The notes beneath the pieces are model-generated. The model searched no databases. It saw nothing but the letters and a program-made list of their open reading frames with translations, and was not told the origin of the DNA. From Kalymmatonema hyalinum WJT4-NPBG1 (lineage in GTDB: Bacteria > Cyanobacteriota > Cyanobacteriia > Cyanobacteriales > Nostocaceae): a stretch of DNA of 64,000 nt. Shown here piece after piece: positions 45,618-54,965 of the stretch; within the stretch, counting starts at the first letter, position 1, and every line of letters begins with the position of its first letter. Both the position numbers and the translations under genes were made by a program. The stretch spans positions 105,136 through 169,135 of the forward strand of contig JAHHIB010000004.1 of assembly GCA_019359075.1 (NCBI GenBank). Direction: 5' to 3'.

Positions 45618-47243
45618 ATGAATTTTTCTTTTGCTCAGGATGTGTCGGTTTATCAGCTGGCTTTGGGAATGCAAAAGCCTCCTCAACCATTGCCCCATAG
45701 TCCTGCTAGTCTACTGTCACTTGTCAGATCACAAATTGATTTACTTATTGAGCAACAGATTGCAGCCACTTTGTGGGTAAAGCTACCACCAGGAAAAATT
45801 TGGCACTCAGAAATTGAGCGCTATCACCAACAACTGAGAGTATCTGACGTCATTCGTACTTTGCATATTGAGGAAAGCAGCAGAGGAATAGAGGGAGTAG
45901 AAGAGAACACCTGCGTGGGCGGGTTCCCTGATTTGAGCGGGCTGTCGAAGAGCGAAAATGCGCACAGTAGGAGTGAAAAACTCTCCGCGTCTGTGCGTCT
46001 GCCAACGGCAGTCCCACCCCAGTCGCACGACATACACACTCCGGCGAACAGAGGCAACGCGCTGCCTCCTCAATCAGAACCACAGCAGGCGAACAGCTCC
46101 TCAATGGCAACTTCCCCACGGGACAGCCTCCTGTGTGCGTCTTCTGATATACGAATACAGAGCTTACCAAATAGCCAATTGCGTCGGGAATACTTTCTGA
46201 TGGTGTTGTCGCCGCAGTTTTGCTTTCTCATTCTGGCTCATAGACCATTTAGAAGACGCAGAAATAATTCGGCAACGAACAGAAAAAAAAACCCGCCGTT
46301 ACTTGCTATAAGTACCTTTGATGGAAAAGTCATTCAGCGAGTGTTAGATGTTATCAAACAGGGGATAACACCAGAATTATCCGTGTTTATACCGAACGAT
46401 TTTATTTGTCCCCCCGCAAGCGAGCCAACACTCATAAGTCAACTGTTGGCAAAACAACTCCAGCAACAGGATGAAATTCATCGTCAAAGAACGACAAAGC
46501 GTCTTGCTCAGATGCAGCAGCAAAATCAGAAATTGCACGAAACTCTGCAACTTCAAGATGAATACTTGAGCAATGTGTGTCAGGAACTGCGCGCGCCTTT
46601 AACACATATGAAGACAGCGCTGAGCCTTTTAAATTCCCCTAATCTCAAACCCCCTCAGCGACAACGTTATTTCCAGATGCTCAAACAAGAGTGCGATCGC
46701 CAAAATGCCCTGATTACTGGCGTGTTGGATCTGGTGCAGTTAGAGCGCAATTTGGAGCGGATGCCTTTAGAGGCTGTGCGTCTGTCGGAGATTGTGCCTG
46801 GAGTCGTTAGTATCTACCAGCCCTTAACCCGAGAAAAAGGTATCATGTTAGCTTACACTGTACCTACTGACCTTCCACCTGTTTGGTGTGTGAGCGGTGG
46901 GCTGAGGCAGATTGTGATTAATCTGCTTTCCAACAGCATTAAGTTCACCCCCAAAGGTGGACAGGTTTGGGTACGAGCACGTGTTCAGGGTGATTATGTG
47001 CAATTGGAATTTAGCGATACTGGTATTGGTATTGCCGATAGCGAAATTCCCAAAATCCTTGACCGCTTTTATCGCGTACGTCCAGTCGCAACTGAAGACC
47101 CTGGTGGTGTTGGTTTGGGCTTATCAATTGTGCAATTATTGCTATGGCGCTGCGGTGGCTCTCTGTCTGTAAAAAGTAAACTATATGAAGGTTCTACTTT
47201 GACTGCGCAGCTAGGGATTGCCATGCGCGGGCGCTGCCCCTGA
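45618..47243 (+). CDS. DICT-domain histidine kinase with Gln in place of the phospho-His
   Basis: 541 residues from ATG 45618. The N-terminal DICT-like sensory domain has MVLSPQFCFLILAHRP and is interrupted by a GC-rich repeat-derived low-complexity stretch (about 45895-46145). A HisKA-like helix pair follows, but the H-box reads SNVCQELRAPLT: the usual His is Gln (CAG at 46581-46583). The HATPase domain looks complete, with N-box LSNSIKFTP, G1 DTGIGI and G2 GGVGLGLS. It could phosphorylate a partner in trans or act as a pseudo-kinase. The adjacent minus-strand kinase gene is a candidate partner. Confidence 0.85.
   Translation: MNFSFAQDVSVYQLALGMQKPPQPLPHSPASLLSLVRSQIDLLIEQQIAATLWVKLPPGKIWHSEIERYHQQLRVSDVIRTLHIEESSRGIEGVEENTCVGGFPDLSGLSKSENAHSRSEKLSASVRLPTAVPPQSHDIHTPANRGNALPPQSEPQQANSSSMATSPRDSLLCASSDIRIQSLPNSQLRREYFLMVLSPQFCFLILAHRPFRRRRNNSATNRKKNPPLLAISTFDGKVIQRVLDVIKQGITPELSVFIPNDFICPPASEPTLISQLLAKQLQQQDEIHRQRTTKRLAQMQQQNQKLHETLQLQDEYLSNVCQELRAPLTHMKTALSLLNSPNLKPPQRQRYFQMLKQECDRQNALITGVLDLVQLERNLERMPLEAVRLSEIVPGVVSIYQPLTREKGIMLAYTVPTDLPPVWCVSGGLRQIVINLLSNSIKFTPKGGQVWVRARVQGDYVQLEFSDTGIGIADSEIPKILDRFYRVRPVATEDPGGVGLGLSIVQLLLWRCGGSLSVKSKLYEGSTLTAQLGIAMRGRCP
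45895..46145. repeat. Repeat-derived insertion inside the DICT kinase gene
   Basis: This GC-rich stretch encodes low-complexity peptide (NTCVGGFPDLSG ... ASVRLPTAVPPQSHD ... NRGNALPPQSEPQQ) that separates the two halves of the DICT region. Its base pattern resembles the GC-rich palindromic repeats elsewhere in the window, and the reading frame is preserved. Confidence 0.6.
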
Positions 47244-47278
47244 AAATCCACCCCAATCATCGATTTGAGATAAACTTT

Positions 47279-48070
47279 ATGTTCATCACCTTGATTGCAG
47301 ATTATGGTAATGGTGACCCAGCTTTTGCTGAGGTAACGCAACGTTTACTGATAGGACTACCTGGATCACAGATTCATACTCTCTCAGTTCCTGCTTTCAG
47401 TACTCTGGCAACAGGTTTTTGGATTGCCCAACTTGGTCTTAACCCCGGTCCCCAAGAGCGTTTAATTTATCACAACTGTGCGCCTCGTCAAGATGATAAA
47501 CAACCTAGACTGGATAATGAAGGCGAAGGACTCACTTATGCCTTGCTACCCAATGGCGTCACAGTCGTGGGCGTCAATGCTGGTTACAGTCTCTCTTTTA
47601 TCAAAGAATATGCACACAAACTGCAAATAGTCAAGGTTTCTAGAGGTGGGTCGCAGTTCCGTTCTCGTGATGTGTTTCCGAATGCAGCAGCGGCGATCGC
47701 CCAAGGCGAGTTTAGCCTTTTAGGAGAAGTTTTGAACCCAAGCAATATACCCGATCCCCCGAGCGATCGCGTTGCTTGGATTGATGGCTACGGTAACATC
47801 AAAACCACCATCGCATCACATAGTGTCAACCTCAAACCTGAAGAGAAGGTGATCATCCGCGTGGGTGATGTGGTCAGTGATGCAGTGTACTCCGATGGTA
47901 GTTTTAAAGTGCCAGAAGGAACTTTAGCTTTTTCTCCAGGGAGTTCTGGTTGGTCAATGGCTGATGGGTCAAAATCAGTTCGTTGGATGGAACTATTTCT
48001 GCGTGGTGGTAACGCCTGGGAACGCTTCGGTAAACCCCGTGTTAATCAGTTAATTACTTGCATCGGCTAG
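47279..48070 (+). CDS. SAM hydroxide adenosyltransferase (DUF62)
   Basis: 263 residues. Converts S-adenosylmethionine to adenosine and methionine using hydroxide. The N-terminal ITLIADYGNGDPAFAEV motif and C-terminal AWIDGYGNIKTTI segment are hallmarks; the fluorinase/chlorinase-specific loop is not apparent. Starts at ATG 47279, 36 bases after the DICT kinase stop, so it is probably in the same transcript. Confidence 0.9.
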   Translation: MFITLIADYGNGDPAFAEVTQRLLIGLPGSQIHTLSVPAFSTLATGFWIAQLGLNPGPQERLIYHNCAPRQDDKQPRLDNEGEGLTYALLPNGVTVVGVNAGYSLSFIKEYAHKLQIVKVSRGGSQFRSRDVFPNAAAAIAQGEFSLLGEVLNPSNIPDPPSDRVAWIDGYGNIKTTIASHSVNLKPEEKVIIRVGDVVSDAVYSDGSFKVPEGTLAFSPGSSGWSMADGSKSVRWMELFLRGGNAWERFGKPRVNQLITCIG

Positions 48071-48121
48071 GAACAGGAAAAGAACTTGACTTTCCATAAA
48101 TCAGATGCGGCTGATCAACAA

Positions 48122-49765
48122 TTAATTCTTCATTTCCCACTTTTGCTGACTGCTGACTTCCAAAGGAAGGAAAATCGTTAGTACTTCTCCGTGACGGGGA
48201 CGTTCGCGCACAATCAGTTTACCGCCGATCGCCTGAAACAAATGCTTAGTTGCAGCGAGATTCAAACTGATCGTACCCGTTTCTGGTTGGAACATCAGCA
48301 ATTGACCAAGAGCCTTGCGAATTGGCGGTGTGCAGGTCGATGCTGATCCTTTGCCATTATCTCCGACTTGAGGTAACGGCAATAACTGTAATTTCAGTTG
48401 ATCCCCAGCAGGTATAACTTGTACTTGAATATGGCTACCACCGGGTAAGCTGCGGGTGAAATTCTCCATTAAACCAGTGAGAACCCGATCCAACATGGTA
48501 GGATTACTGATGACAGTTGGTAACTGCTGAGGTAAAATCACATCCAAAGTCAAGTTGCGCCGATGTGCTGCTTCTTGCCAGCGAGGGATACTTTGCTGCA
48601 ACACTTGCTCGAGAGACATTGGTGTCAGTTGAGCGTGTGTGCATTTTACGGTGGGAGATGTTTCCAGTTCTGCTGCTCTAAAGAGCAACTCCATCCGGTC
48701 AATTTGCTCAGTGCATTCACGGTCGATCAGTTCCAAACGCTTGATAACGTTGGCAGGCAAATCACGCTGTTTGAGCAGTAGACGAGTGATGGTGCGGATG
48801 GTAGTCAGAGGAGTGCGAACTTCATGAGCAAAAGCTTGCAGCAACTCTACATCAGGACGAGGTGAAGAGAGATGGGCAGATGGGGGGGTAGAGGTTGCCA
48901 CTTTGTAGGGTGAAGGAGAAGCCTCTGGTGCAGAAGTTTCCATGGAACGAAGTGCCCGTTGGGGAATGGAGGACTTTGGGCTTCCCTCTAGGGTTGGTGA
49001 ATAAGAAGCTTTGGGTTCCCACAAAGTAGAGTTGGCGGGCAATGAAGAGATTTCGTTGTGTCCCCGTGTCACGCCAGTCGCCTCAACGGGGGGAACCCCC
49101 GCACGGCGCTGGCTCCCCGTGTCTTCTTCTGCTTGTGGAAATTGCGTTAGCAACAACCGAGTGAACTCCATCACTATCCGATAATCTGGAGTTTCTGGGC
49201 AATACTTTTGTACTAATTTCTCTAAATCGGCAAACAACTGCGGATTACTTAATCTGACTCGTGCTCCGAGCGATCGCCATGCTAACTCAACGACGTCTGG
49301 ATCAAAAGAAAATGAAAAACTTTTATCACCATTGGTGTCTTGTGCTAAAACCAGCACTAATCTAAATTGCTTGGTGAAAACCAAACAAAACTGCTCCCTA
49401 GCCAATGGATCTGTTCCTAACAGAGGTAAAACCGACTCACCAAGAGCAAATGCATCTGCCACAGCCACACCAGCAGGCATTTGAAATGGCATGAGTGCCA
49501 AAGGGTTAAATGGCTTTGCCGTAAAAGTGACTGTCTGCAAGCTTTGAGCTAGTGTTGGTTCGCTGAACACAGGTGCTGGCGCAGCTAAAACTAATCCTTG
49601 GGTATCTTCAGGTAAAGCTGTTGCCAAGGTATTTAATAACAACTGTTCTGTCGCCGCTATGCTTACGCGCCACTGCTGCTGTGCTTTGGCAGATGAGCAT
49701 TCAGCCACTGTTGATTGACTATTTGCTAAAACTTCGCTCAGACTTGGCAAGATCCATTTATACAC
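48122..49765 (-). CDS. Sensor histidine kinase with degenerate G2 box
   Basis: 547 residues from GTG 49765. The N-terminal region (about 1-205) is an unrecognised sensor. A Pro/Ser-rich linker (about 210-305) carries a repeat insertion. HisKA has an intact H-box FAHEVRTPLT (H314). The ATPase domain keeps an N-box Asn (GLMENFTR) and a DNGKG sequence at the G1 position. The expected GTGLGL G2 motif is GTISLNL, so ATP-lid function is doubtful. It converges on the SAM enzyme and is close to the Gln-substituted kinase. Confidence 0.83.
   Translation of the reverse strand: MYKWILPSLSEVLANSQSTVAECSSAKAQQQWRVSIAATEQLLLNTLATALPEDTQGLVLAAPAPVFSEPTLAQSLQTVTFTAKPFNPLALMPFQMPAGVAVADAFALGESVLPLLGTDPLAREQFCLVFTKQFRLVLVLAQDTNGDKSFSFSFDPDVVELAWRSLGARVRLSNPQLFADLEKLVQKYCPETPDYRIVMEFTRLLLTQFPQAEEDTGSQRRAGVPPVEATGVTRGHNEISSLPANSTLWEPKASYSPTLEGSPKSSIPQRALRSMETSAPEASPSPYKVATSTPPSAHLSSPRPDVELLQAFAHEVRTPLTTIRTITRLLLKQRDLPANVIKRLELIDRECTEQIDRMELLFRAAELETSPTVKCTHAQLTPMSLEQVLQQSIPRWQEAAHRRNLTLDVILPQQLPTVISNPTMLDRVLTGLMENFTRSLPGGSHIQVQVIPAGDQLKLQLLPLPQVGDNGKGSASTCTPPIRKALGQLLMFQPETGTISLNLAATKHLFQAIGGKLIVRERPRHGEVLTIFLPLEVSSQQKWEMKN
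49061..49123. repeat. CGCCA...TGGC palindrome inserted in the kinase gene
   Basis: A 42-bp unit (49072-49113) with CGCCAG and CTGGC ends and an inner GGGGGGAACCCCC hairpin. It is flanked by ten-base direct repeats TCCCCGTGTC at 49061-49070 and 49114-49123, and lies in the kinase linker without breaking the frame. Confidence 0.75.
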
Positions 49766-49990
49766 AACTTTTCACCCCTTCAATAAAGAGCGACTGACAG
49801 CATTTTGGGCAGGCATTCACTACTTATTTACGAGGTTATAAGGATTTCTTTGTTAGTGAAAGTCGTAGAACCGAACAATTGGAGCGCAATTTCCCCTGTA
49901 AATAGTCATGAAGAGTGATCTTTTGTACATATTGCACTTTTTTTCGTTAAAACAAGCATTGAGTGATTATGCAATTTTACAGCTATTTTT

Positions 49991-50142
49991 AGGTAAATAG
50001 ACCTTTTTTGTCTCGCGCATAGACAAAGGAGCGACTTCAAGGCAGAGTAGGCGCAAAGACGAGCCAGCGCTATGCAGTCCTTGTTTCCCGAACTCACAGC
50101 GACTGGCGTGGCAAAGAAAAACAGCAAACAATGTGGTCTAAA
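49991..50142. repeat. Short TAGACC/GGTCTA-ended repeat, copy 2
   Basis: The first 28 bases equal 9180-9207; the element ends with TGGTCTAA at about 50133-50140. The longer interior is unlike copy 1. It occupies part of the 602-base gap between the kinase start and the YflT gene; the rest of that gap shows no gene. Confidence 0.6.
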
Positions 50143-50367
50143 TTAAGTGAAAACTGCTGTAATGCTTCATAACTCGCTAAGAACAGCTAAGGACAAAGGA
50201 TTATTGATTAGTCTAGGCAAATAACCAATCTGTTGATAGATGCTTAGCTTAGACTTGCGGACGATGCAAGTTAGACCAAAACAAGGCAAAACAGTAATGT
50301 GAGCGCGAAACAAAGTAGAAACTACATAATTTTGTGCTGACTTTTCGCTATGAAATGGAGGAGTAAA

Positions 50368-51045
50368 ATGGCTTTGGGCGAACACAAGCGTGCGGTTGGC
50401 GTATTTTCTAGCCGTCGTGAAGCTGAGTATGCACTGACCGAACTCAGAGATGCTGGCTTCCCCATGAATAAGATTTCTATCATTGCTAAAGATGCGGATC
50501 GCACTGGTGATATTGCTGGCGTCGAAACGCAAAAGCATGTTGGCAACAAAGCTGATGAAGGAGCTGCAACCGGAGCAGTGACAGGTGCAACATTAGGGGG
50601 TCTTACTGGTTTGCTCGTAGGTTTAGGTACCTTGGCAATTCCTGGCGTAGGTCCTATATTACTCGCAGGCGAAGTAGCTACAGCTCTGGCGACAACTGCT
50701 GTTGGTGCTGGCATTGGTGCAGCAACTGGCGGATTATTGGGTGCGCTCATTGGTTTGGGAATTCCTGAAGAACAAGCCAGAGTATACAATGATCGGGTCT
50801 CTCGTGGTGATTATTTGGTGATAGTAGACGGTACAGATGATGAAATTCGTCGTGCTGAAACTGTTCTGACAAACCAGGGTATTCAGGAGTTTGGCATTTA
50901 CAATGCACCTGGTGTTGCAGACACTCGTACAGATTACACTGATCGCGTTGTCAACAATCAACCTCCGGTAACTAACAATCAACCTCCGGTAACCGACAAT
51001 CAACCTCCGGTAACTATTGTTGACCGTCGGGATGCAACTATTTAG
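50368..51045 (+). CDS. General stress protein, YflT-like (heat-induced) domain
   Basis: About 225 residues from ATG 50368, which has GGAGGAG upstream and is preferred to ATG 50350. The N-terminal GVFSSRREAEYALTELRDAGF domain is YflT/DUF-type. A long Gly/Ala-rich hydrophobic centre (about 75-140) can form glycine-zipper helices. The C-terminus has three NNQPPVT repeats. Likely stress-induced and membrane-associated. Confidence 0.85.
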   Translation: MALGEHKRAVGVFSSRREAEYALTELRDAGFPMNKISIIAKDADRTGDIAGVETQKHVGNKADEGAATGAVTGATLGGLTGLLVGLGTLAIPGVGPILLAGEVATALATTAVGAGIGAATGGLLGALIGLGIPEEQARVYNDRVSRGDYLVIVDGTDDEIRRAETVLTNQGIQEFGIYNAPGVADTRTDYTDRVVNNQPPVTNNQPPVTDNQPPVTIVDRRDATI

Positions 51046-51327
51046 TAAGTCGTCACTCATGAGTCAATTATTAAAAAACCGCTTTCTCTGGGCTATTGAC
51101 TCTTGAGTCTGGACTTTGAAAGATTCGCTCCTCAACCTCACACACAATTAACAGCGTTCAGTTATCAGTCAGTTATCAGCCAGTTCTCGTAACTCAATGA
51201 AGTTAGGGAAATTTAACAAGGATTTGCGTGTTCTTGTATCCATTTTGTAAATGAAAAGATAACTGTTTGCTGTTAATAACTGCTTCTGTCAATGAAACTT
51301 TTGAAACATTCAAGTGGAAGAGAGAAG

Positions 51328-51819
51328 ATGAACAAGTTTATTCCATTGATCATTAGTAGCGTTATAGCTGTTAGTGCGGTTGGTTGCGAAGCACCCCCTT
51401 CTAAAACGAGTGCAGATGCTCCTTCGGGAACAAATGAAAACGTTAACGCTCCAACAAAAGAAACTGCTGAAAAAACTCAAGAAGACGCTACCAGTGAAGT
51501 TCGTAAAGACCAAATAGAGTCTGACATTAGAGCACGCGAACAACGTAACAATGCTACTGGCGGTGATGCACAAAGAGCTGATGGCGATCTAAAAAGCGAA
51601 GTTCGCGGCAAGTTAGAGGCAAATTTGCCAGCCAGTCAGTTAACAGTTGACGCTAAAGAGGGTGCTGTCACTGTAGCGGGAACAGTTCCTACCCAAGAAC
51701 AACTGAATAAAATTCCTACTTTGGCGCAAGAGATTAAAGGTGTCAAAAGTGTGAAAGTTGAGGCAAAAGTCGCTCCAGCACAACCTGGATCAAACACGAA
51801 CAATAAATCAGGTCAGTAG
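51328..51819 (+). CDS. BON-domain lipoprotein
   Basis: 163 residues from ATG 51328. Lipobox VSAVGC near residues 15-20, a charged Asn/Thr-rich linker, then one BON domain (about 90-150: LKSEVRGKLEANLPASQLTV, GAVTVAGTVPTQEQ, KGVKSVKVEA). BON proteins bind phospholipid and stabilise the periplasm under stress. Follows the YflT gene on the same strand. Confidence 0.88.
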   Translation: MNKFIPLIISSVIAVSAVGCEAPPSKTSADAPSGTNENVNAPTKETAEKTQEDATSEVRKDQIESDIRAREQRNNATGGDAQRADGDLKSEVRGKLEANLPASQLTVDAKEGAVTVAGTVPTQEQLNKIPTLAQEIKGVKSVKVEAKVAPAQPGSNTNNKSGQ

Positions 51820-51960
51820 CAAGTTTTATAGCTTATAAGGCTACCATAGGCATCTACGATACTAGATTCAAAAAACTAACGCTCGCATTCTTCAAGGAAA
51901 CAGAGGAATGCGAGTGCTTTTATATTTCAGCCTAGCTAGCAGACTACAAAAAGGAAAAAC

Positions 51961-53265
51961 TTAGCCTCTTGTTTGTGTACGCCAGTGCTTGAGAGTGATC
52001 ATGTAAATGAAAATGATCATTAATACAAGCGGCGTTATTGTTGTTGGCTCCGGTACCTGCTTCACTTCCTGTCCAGGCACAGTTGGCACGCCAGGAGTAG
52101 ACGGCACTTCAATGATTTGGTTTTCACCGGGAGGACCACTAGGACCACCGCCTAATGGAGGAACAGAACCGCCAGAGGAAGAGGAAGTGCCAACAGGCGG
52201 TGTAGCTGCGATGCTGCTACCACCGCGACCGGAGGAACCACCGCCACCAAACGAGAGAAGAAGTAGGAGTAAAGCAAGACCGCCACCGCCTATGAGCCAG
52301 GTTGGAAAAGAGCTCCCTGAGCCTTGTTGCAACACGACATCTTCTGCTAAGCTGCCAGGAAAATCAACTCCTGCAAGGCTGGAAGGAAGATCAAGACTGA
52401 TTGCTTCTGGCGCTAACGATACTGGAGTTTCCCATGAAACGACATCTCCAGCGAGAGTTTCCTCAATGAACCCATCAGAGGAAGAGGGAACGCCAAGATT
52501 TGGACGGTTGAAATCACCACCATCTGGTGAATATGGCACGGAGAGTTCTTTGAGAATGGTCTCTTTGAGAGACTGTTCATTCCCATTCAACGCAAGCTTG
52601 GCTGCTGAAAGTTTCTCCGAGTAAAACTTGGCTTCCTCCGGCTTTAGACCCATAGCTTGAATCTGCTGCTGAGCATCGGGAATTTTTGCAATCTCCTGAA
52701 GCAACAGACGCCCATAAGAGTATTTCAAATCGAGCAAGGCATTGCGAGGATCAAGCGAGTTTCCACCTCCTTGAGGTGCCCAGTCAAAGTTTTTGGTGAC
52801 CTGTCCCAAACCTTCTTGAGGAGTCTGACTTACCGTCTGCCCAAGAAGATATCGGTACCCGTCCACGATATCAGCGTTGTTGTTCTCCCAGAATGAGGCG
52901 TACGGTATCTCAGCAAGATTGGGATTGTTTCCATAAAAGGAAGCGAAATTGCGGAAGTTTTCTTCCCCACCAGCGGCTTTCATCAGCAACTGCTCGTAGG
53001 TTGGTCCACCATTCGACTCAAGTATTTTCTGGAAGACTGCTCCAGCCTTGTTACAAGAAGCACCAAATCCTACACTACATCCAGGAATGCCTCGCATTTG
53101 GCTTAAATCTCGCCCTGATACCTGGTACTGGAGATAGTTTTGCTCCAGTCCTTGTTGGATACCATAGTGTCCAACGTTGAGTTGAGCAGAAGCAGGTTGA
53201 GATGCATTGACTACTGTTGCAAAGGATGATAGTGTCACTGCAATTGTTTGAACTTTTGACTTCAA
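51961..53265 (-). CDS. PEP-CTERM-like secreted protein with two C-terminal hydrophobic segments
   Basis: Start is best placed at TTG 53265, seven bases after GGAGGAG, giving signal peptide ...NASQPASAQ. A 250-residue helical domain follows, then a hydrophobic segment (PTWLIGGGGLALLLLLLSF), a Gly/Ser/Pro-rich linker, and finally VPEPTTITP, a hydrophobic helix and basic tail, which is a PEP-CTERM signal. Two membrane-like segments in one PEP-CTERM protein is unusual. The upstream gene ends 20-odd bases away, so they form an operon. Confidence 0.8.
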   Translation of the reverse strand: MKSKVQTIAVTLSSFATVVNASQPASAQLNVGHYGIQQGLEQNYLQYQVSGRDLSQMRGIPGCSVGFGASCNKAGAVFQKILESNGGPTYEQLLMKAAGGEENFRNFASFYGNNPNLAEIPYASFWENNNADIVDGYRYLLGQTVSQTPQEGLGQVTKNFDWAPQGGGNSLDPRNALLDLKYSYGRLLLQEIAKIPDAQQQIQAMGLKPEEAKFYSEKLSAAKLALNGNEQSLKETILKELSVPYSPDGGDFNRPNLGVPSSSDGFIEETLAGDVVSWETPVSLAPEAISLDLPSSLAGVDFPGSLAEDVVLQQGSGSSFPTWLIGGGGLALLLLLLSFGGGGSSGRGGSSIAATPPVGTSSSSGGSVPPLGGGPSGPPGENQIIEVPSTPGVPTVPGQEVKQVPEPTTITPLVLMIIFIYMITLKHWRTQTRG

Positions 53266-53301
53266 GGGATTCTCCTCCACTAAGTAACTTTAAGATGCAC
53301 C

Positions 53302-53937
53302 TTATGAAACTGGAGAGGAAGCTAAATTTTCAGGCGAGTTGATGTTAATTGTGATTGCTGTCCCCTTAAGTTTTTCGCCTGTAACAGAGTGGTAGATGAC
53401 AACAGCGCTGTTTGGTTGGTCGAAGAGGTAACCACGACTAGAAGGTTGTACCTTTGCTTCCTTCACTAGGGAAAAGAAGGATTCCAGATATCTGCGTATA
53501 CTTTCACGGTTCCCTTGATTTGTCTTTGTATGCTTCTCTATGAGCATCGTGAATAAGTCCAGACTGCGGTTGTCCTGCCCTTCAACGAGAATGCCGCCCT
53601 CCAGGAAAGAACTGGCTACAAGCTTTCCATTGATTTGTTGAACTTTCAATAAGGTGTAATAACGTCCCTGCTTCCTAGAATCACTTGCATAACAAACCCA
53701 GGCACCATCTGGGTTTTGTGTAAAACCTTGCTGCCCTAAGTAGGAAAGCGGTTCTCCACTTTTCTGGCTCACTAGCGGAGGCAACAAATCTTCCACGGCA
53801 TCCGAAGAGCAAAGCTTATGCGTCGTTTTTTGTTGGGGAGTAGTTGGAGTCTCTTGCGCTATTACAAAGTAAGGCATAACAACAACAGCAGATACAGAGA
53901 TAGCAAATGTACTTAGTAAACGAGTAAATATATTCAT
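53302..53937 (-). CDS. Secreted protein of unknown function
   Basis: 211 residues from ATG 53937 with a signal peptide (hydrophobic core about 8-25, cleavage after VIA-Q). Mature part has two Cys, a DGAWVCYAS segment, and no recognised domain. First gene of a two-gene unit with the PEP-CTERM-like protein downstream, so likely cell-surface or matrix related. Confidence 0.75.
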   Translation of the reverse strand: MNIFTRLLSTFAISVSAVVVMPYFVIAQETPTTPQQKTTHKLCSSDAVEDLLPPLVSQKSGEPLSYLGQQGFTQNPDGAWVCYASDSRKQGRYYTLLKVQQINGKLVASSFLEGGILVEGQDNRSLDLFTMLIEKHTKTNQGNRESIRRYLESFFSLVKEAKVQPSSRGYLFDQPNSAVVIYHSVTGEKLKGTAITININSPENLASSPVS

Positions 53938-54300
53938 GTTTTTCTTTATAAGAAGTTATTGGTCTTTAAAAGTTATTGAGGAATACCTTCTGTCGAAGAG
54001 TGTCCTATCTATTTATTTAGTTCTAGATACAATTATCTAGATATTATTTCGGTATTTAGTTAAAATTCCCTATAAATATTTAAAAAGAATGTGTGAATAA
54101 TTAGTGTTGTGGCTAAGTAAAAATAAGGAACTACCATCCTACTAAGATTTTCCCTCTTTTCGCTTGTTTAGCTTAAAGCTATTAACAACAAGGGTTTTAA
54201 ATTTTATCCTTCTAAATAATTTGATGAGATCTCCTGATAACCATAAGCGTTTTTACCGATGGAACCTCGATTAACTTCCTGTCACCTGAAATGTGATTTA

Positions 54301-54368
54301 TGAAGCCAACTTTAAATTCTCGTAAAGTGTGATTATGAAGCCAGCTTTAAATTCTTGTAAAGTGTTAT
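54301..54368. repeat. 35-bp tandem direct repeat
   Basis: Two copies of a unit starting TGAAGCCAACTTTAAATTCT at 54301 and 54336, with few differences, upstream of the 53937 gene. They lie within the 1-kb gene-free gap 53938-54965. Confidence 0.7.
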
Positions 54369-54640
54369 AGCACTTCTTGTTGCTGAGATTGCACTGTGTA
54401 CACAACTCATTTTTCGCTATAACCCTGCGTACAATATCCGTATATGAAACACTGTTGAAAAATTGTACGGCTTGAAAATTTACTTTATATATCAGCCCTG
54501 ACTTGTGAAATCTAAAAAATCTCCGGTTGATTCATGACAGTTTTGGGTGCAAGGATCATTATTTTGCTTTTCTGACTAAGTTTTTGGACAGTATACTATT
54601 AGCTTTGTTGCTGTTTTAGCACCCAGATGAAAATATGCTA

Positions 54641-54824
54641 AGCAGTGACCGGAGTCACAACATGAATCTCAAGCTCTACATTATAGTTATGAGCAGGATT
54701 ATATATATCAACAATCAGGTTCACTGAGCAGTGACCTGAGTCACAACATGAATGTAAAGAGCTACATTGTTAGAAGCTCATTACCATCAATGAAATTTCC
54801 TCAGCAGTGATTTTAATCACAATG
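54641..54824. promoter_or_regulatory. Three GTGA-N6-TCAC palindromes
   Basis: GTGACCGGAGTCAC at 54645-54658, GTGACCTGAGTCAC at 54731-54744 and GTGATTTTAATCAC at 54807-54820. The immediate flanks AGCA and AACATGAAT repeat as well, in units of 86 and 76 bases. The core equals the CRP-family consensus half sites. Their nearest downstream gene is the secreted protein gene at 53937 (minus), about 700 bases away, so direct promoter control is not certain. Confidence 0.5.
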
Positions 54825-54965
54825 TTCATGTGAATCTCTGCATCATCAGGATATTTTTAGCAAAATCATAGGGTGGGGATTGCGATATTTTTGAACGCAA
54901 CTGTGTATATGCCGTCAGGGCGAGCTTCCTGCCCAGTTCTACAACTTCGGTGGGAACACAAGCAA

